From Elusimicrobiota bacterium (GTDB lineage: Bacteria > Elusimicrobiota > Elusimicrobia > UBA1565 > UBA9628): a stretch of DNA of 5,650 bases. The position numbers and the translations under genes were made by a program. The notes below the pieces were generated by a model that was not told the origin of the DNA, searched no databases, and saw nothing but the letters and a program-made list of their open reading frames with translations. Of the stretch, positions 3,021 to 5,650 are shown one piece after another. Each line of letters starts with the position of its first letter. The stretch's first letter is position 1. The DNA is taken from NCBI GenBank assembly GCA_023700845.1, contig JAMPYD010000153.1, forward strand, positions 1 to 5,650. Direction: 5' to 3'.

Positions 3021-5650
3021 ATCAGACGCTTCACCCCCCTCGTCGCGCTCGCCTGTATCGCCTCCTGGCTCGGGGCCCTTCCCTCTTATAGCCGCGCCGC
3101 GGAGTGGACCGCGACGACGTCGTTGCCGGAATCCTTCCAGGGGCATGCCCTCGTTTATTCCGGCAACCGGCTTTTCCACACCGGCGGCATCAGCTACAAC
3201 GGCGGAATCCTCGACGGCGTGAGGGTTTTCTCCGCGCCGGCCTCGGACACCGGGGCGGTCGGCGCGTGGAACCTGGGAGCGCCGCTGCCCGAGGCGGTCT
3301 ACTACCACGCCGCCGCCGCGGTCAACGGCCACCTGTACGTCCTCGGCGGCTTTCACTACACGGACGCGGACGGCATGGTCGTCTCCAACGTCGTGTACCG
3401 CACGAAGCCGAGCGCCGGCGGCTTCGTCGGGGCCTGGCAGACGGCGACGCCGCTGCCCGAGCCGGTTTTCTTCCCGAGCGCGGCGGCCTGGAACGGCCGC
3501 ATCTACCTGACCGGCGGCTGGAACGGCTCGGCCCTGGTGAACCGGGTTTACTCCGCCGAAGTCCTCGAGGACGGGAGCCTCGGCCCCTGGGTCGCGCAAA
3601 AGCCGCTGCCCGAGGCGGTGTACACGCACGCCGCGGTCACCAACGGCACCTTGTACGTGCTCGGCGGCACCGTCAACGGCGGCAACGACATACAGAACAC
3701 GGTCTATTTCGCCAAGATCAACGCCGACGGCACGCTCGCCGACTGGGCGTCGACCGCGCCGCTGCCTTCTCCGGTGTCCAACCACGGCGCCGTGGTGGCC
3801 AACGGCCGGGTGCTCGTGCTCGGGGGCTGGACCGGCGCGGCGCCCACCGCGGCGGTGCGGTCGTCCTCCGTCGACGGGTCGGGCGGCCTGGGCGCCTGGT
3901 CGGAGGAGACGCCCCTGCCCCGCCCGCTTTACCTTCTCGCGACGGCCGCCAGCCCTACGCACGTGTTCGTCAGCGGCGGCATCGACTACGAGAACATCCG
4001 CAACGAGGTCTACTCCTCGCCCCTGCCCGCGGCGCCGCTTCCGCCCCCCGCCCCCGTCCCGGCCGACTCCCTGCCGCCGCGCACGACGATCGCCTTCGGC
4101 AGCCCTTTCTTCGGCGGCGCGCCGTTCATCTCTCCCAATACCCCGGCCGCGCTCGCGGCGGTCGACGACGCCCGCGAGGTCGGCGACGGCGCCGGCGTCG
4201 GCGTCGCGTCCACGCAGTGGGCCCTCGACGACGGCGAGTTCTCCGCCTACGGCGCCCCGATCCGCGTCGCCGCGGACGGCGCCCATTGGATCCGCTTCCG
4301 CAGCGTCGACGCGGTCGGCAACGCCGAGGAGGTTCGCGCCTCGTCGGCCGTGGTCGACGGCACCGCGCCCGCGTCGTCCCTGGCCGTCGGCTCGCCGAAG
4401 GCCGTGCTCGCCTCGGGCGAGACCGTCGTCGGTCCGGAGACCCCGCTCGCCGTCTCCGCCGAGGATCCCGTCGTCAACGGCGCGGCCTCCGGCGTCGCCG
4501 CGACGTTCGCCGCGGTCGGCGCGGCCGCTCTCGCCCCCTCCGCCGGGACGTTCGTCCTGCCGGCGTCCGACGGCCCGCACGAGGTGGTCACGAAGGCCGT
4601 CGACAACGTGGGCAACGAGGAAGCGCCCCGCCGGACGACGGTGCACCGCGACGGAGCCGCGCCGGTCACGGCGATCGCGTTTTCCGCCGCCCCGTACGCC
4701 GCGCCCGAGGGCCCGATCTACGGGGCCGGCCTCGAGATTTCCTTCACCGCCTCGGACCCGCTCTCCGGCGGCGTCGCGGCGGGCGTGCACCACACCGAGT
4801 TCTCGTTCGACGGCGGCGCCGCCGCCGAGTACGCGGGCCCGTTCGGCGCGGCCGAGGGCGCGCGCACGCTCTCGTACCGCAGCCTCGACGCCGTCGGCAA
4901 CGCCGAGGCCTCGCGCGGCGTCTCCTTCCGGGTGGACGCCACCCCGCCGTCGAGCGCGCTCTCGGTCGCGGGCGGCTCGACCTTGTTCGGCCAGGACCTG
5001 GCCGCGGCCGGCTCGGCGATCTCGCTGTCCGCGGTCGATCCGGTCTCCGGCGGCGTCGCCTCCGGGGTCGAGCGGATCGTCTACAGCGTCGACGGCGGCG
5101 CCGACCGGGCCTACACCGCGCCCTTCTCCCTCGGTGAGGGCCGCCACGCCGTCAGCTTCGGCGCGGTCGACTTCGCGGGCAACGCGGAGGACCGCCGCTC
5201 GGTCTCGGTGTCGCCCGGCTCGTTCCTGACCGCCGCGGTCACCGGCCTCGAATCGGTCGCGCTGTCGGGCGGGGCCTCGGTCGACGGCGACGTCGCCGGC
5301 CTCTCCGTGACCTTGAACGGGAAGGCGTCCGTGTCGGGCGCGATCGCCCGCGGCCCGGTCGCCGCCCCCGCCTACGACCTGGCCGCGGCCCGCGCCTGGG
5401 CCCAGGCCAACAACGGCAACGCCGTCATCCCCGCGGCCCTGATGAGCGGCGGCGCGCTGGCCTTGACCGGCGGAAGCCTCGAGCTCCCCGCCGGGGATTA
5501 CTACTTCACCGGCCTGTCGCTCTCCGGGCAGTCCCGGCTGAGCGTCGCGGGCCGGGTCAACATCTTCCTCCACGGGCCGCTGTCGGTCGAGGGCGGCGCC
5601 GAGATCAACAAGGAAGGCGACGCGGACGACCTGTGGATCGTCGCCGGCGC
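3021..5650 (+). CDS. Secreted mosaic protein: kelch propeller, OmpL47-like repeats, DUF7305-like solenoid (3' end beyond window)
   Basis: The frame is open from after a TGA at 2973 to the window edge; 876 residues are visible from 3021. No ATG, GTG or TTG lies in frame before the signal peptide, so I place the start at ATC 3021 (RRFTPLVALACIASWLGALPSYSRA, cleavage before AEW). Residues about 31-333 form six kelch repeats, with GG doublets at 55, 109, 165, 215, 268 and 319 and recurrent W-x(4)-PLP motifs. A proline-rich linker (334-351) leads to four Ig-like units (352-733) of OmpL47 type, with VGN/AGN signatures at 432, 530, 625 and 719 and DGG turns in units 3 and 4. From 734 the sequence is solenoid-like; AGDYYFTGLSLSGQSRLSV at 824 resembles DUF7305. 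Kelch propellers usually bind proteins or glycans, so an extracellular binding or adhesion role is likely but not shown. The gene may follow its own promoter or the regulator's transcript. Confidence 0.85.
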   Translation, partial: MRRFTPLVALACIASWLGALPSYSRAAEWTATTSLPESFQGHALVYSGNRLFHTGGISYNGGILDGVRVFSAPASDTGAVGAWNLGAPLPEAVYYHAAAAVNGHLYVLGGFHYTDADGMVVSNVVYRTKPSAGGFVGAWQTATPLPEPVFFPSAAAWNGRIYLTGGWNGSALVNRVYSAEVLEDGSLGPWVAQKPLPEAVYTHAAVTNGTLYVLGGTVNGGNDIQNTVYFAKINADGTLADWASTAPLPSPVSNHGAVVANGRVLVLGGWTGAAPTAAVRSSSVDGSGGLGAWSEETPLPRPLYLLATAASPTHVFVSGGIDYENIRNEVYSSPLPAAPLPPPAPVPADSLPPRTTIAFGSPFFGGAPFISPNTPAALAAVDDAREVGDGAGVGVASTQWALDDGEFSAYGAPIRVAADGAHWIRFRSVDAVGNAEEVRASSAVVDGTAPASSLAVGSPKAVLASGETVVGPETPLAVSAEDPVVNGAASGVAATFAAVGAAALAPSAGTFVLPASDGPHEVVTKAVDNVGNEEAPRRTTVHRDGAAPVTAIAFSAAPYAAPEGPIYGAGLEISFTASDPLSGGVAAGVHHTEFSFDGGAAAEYAGPFGAAEGARTLSYRSLDAVGNAEASRGVSFRVDATPPSSALSVAGGSTLFGQDLAAAGSAISLSAVDPVSGGVASGVERIVYSVDGGADRAYTAPFSLGEGRHAVSFGAVDFAGNAEDRRSVSVSPGSFLTAAVTGLESVALSGGASVDGDVAGLSVTLNGKASVSGAIARGPVAAPAYDLAAARAWAQANNGNAVIPAALMSGGALALTGGSLELPAGDYYFTGLSLSGQSRLSVAGRVNIFLHGPLSVEGGAEINKEGDADDLWIVAG
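3111..4019 (+). repeat. Six kelch repeats (beta-propeller)
   Basis: Six units of 50 to 56 residues each carry a hydrophobic strand ending in GG (LFHTGG, LYVLGG, IYLTGG, LYVLGG, VLVLGG, VFVSGG). Five have a W followed by PLP and a His or small-residue strand (PLPEAVYYHAA, PLPEAVYTHAA). Six blades close a standard kelch propeller. An 18-base stretch at 3281-3298 recurs exactly at 3602-3619, two blades later. Confidence 0.85.
4074..5219 (+). repeat. Four OmpL47-like Ig-type repeats
   Basis: Four tandem units of about 95 residues end in D-x-x-GN followed by acidic residues (DAVGNAEE, DNVGNEEA, DAVGNAEA, DFAGNAED), 98, 95 and 94 residues apart. Units 1 to 3 are closed by DGTAP, DGAAP or DATPP junctions. 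Units 3 and 4 keep the DGG turn and share SGGVAxGV; unit 2 has lost the DGG turn. These are typical stalk modules of bacterial surface proteins. Confidence 0.75.
5220..5650 (+). other. DUF7305-like beta-solenoid domain, truncated by window edge
   Basis: After the last Ig-like unit the protein shows short Gly-punctuated strands (LSGGASVDGDV, LNGKASVSGAI), a helical segment (YDLAAARAWAQANNG) and then LPAGDYYFTGLSLSGQ followed by VNIFLHGPLSVEGGAEIN. The latter resembles DUF7305, found in pilus-associated and surface proteins. The assignment is from memory of the pattern, and the domain end is not seen. Confidence 0.5.

Noticed and set aside
3048..3056. Lipoprotein signal around Cys 12 of the kelch protein (VALAC)
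   Set aside because: The -3 residue is Ala rather than Leu/Val/Ile, the hydrophobic core before it is short, and hydrophobic sequence continues to a good signal peptidase I site.
3123..3125. TTG at 3123 as the start of the kelch gene
   Set aside because: It would discard an obvious signal peptide and part of the first blade, leaving an extracellular-type protein without export.
3104..5137. A 677-codon plus-strand open frame overlapping the kelch gene in another frame
   Set aside because: It is extremely Arg- and Gly-rich and lacks any domain pattern; the other frame carries the repeats.
2937..5573. An 878-codon open frame on the minus strand antisense to the kelch gene
   Set aside because: Its translation is biased to R, G, A, D and V with no domain, signal or hydrophobic pattern. 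It mirrors the high-GC sense codons. The opposite strand encodes clear kelch and Ig-like repeats.

Overview
The window is very GC-rich (about 70% by eye, with third codon positions almost all G or C) and densely coding. It looks like a chromosomal segment of an uncultured Gram-negative bacterium that places large modular proteins in or beyond the outer membrane. The combination of a PorV/UPF0164-type barrel fused to TPRs, kelch plus OmpL47-type repeats, a DUF7305-like beta-solenoid and a glycine-rich secreted protein suggests a high-GC Elusimicrobiota-like lineage. Myxococcota, Gemmatimonadota or a similar phylum cannot be excluded without a database search. No mobile element, CRISPR array, tRNA or rRNA is visible.

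Left arm, minus strand (1-2212). A 617-residue outer-membrane protein (PorV-like barrel followed by a TPR array) overlaps by 4 bases (ATGA) a second gene that runs off the left edge. That second gene encodes a secreted protein that turns into a glycine-rich low-complexity tract. The two are almost certainly one translationally coupled unit.

Centre (2213-3020). A 68-bp divergent intergenic region separates this operon from a plus-strand OmpR/PhoB-type response regulator with all its phosphorylation residues and no histidine kinase in view. A 65-bp gap follows. It contains a possible extended -10 promoter and, starting at the end of the regulator gene, three CTGAC direct repeats with an exact 10-bp period. 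That array is a candidate operator for an OmpR-family protein.

Right arm, plus strand (3021 to the window end). One very long open frame encodes a secreted mosaic protein. It has a signal peptide, a six-blade kelch propeller, a proline-rich linker, four OmpL47-like Ig-type repeats of about 95 residues, and the start of a DUF7305-like beta-solenoid cut by the window edge. No ATG, GTG or TTG is in frame ahead of the signal peptide; the apparent start codon is ATC.

Working model (inference): the response regulator controls one or both flanking envelope genes, and the barrel-TPR protein acts in assembly or display of the glycine-rich partner encoded directly after it. Two of the predicted promoters share an unusual -10 region, no gene has a convincing Shine-Dalgarno site, and the predicted 5' leaders are very short.
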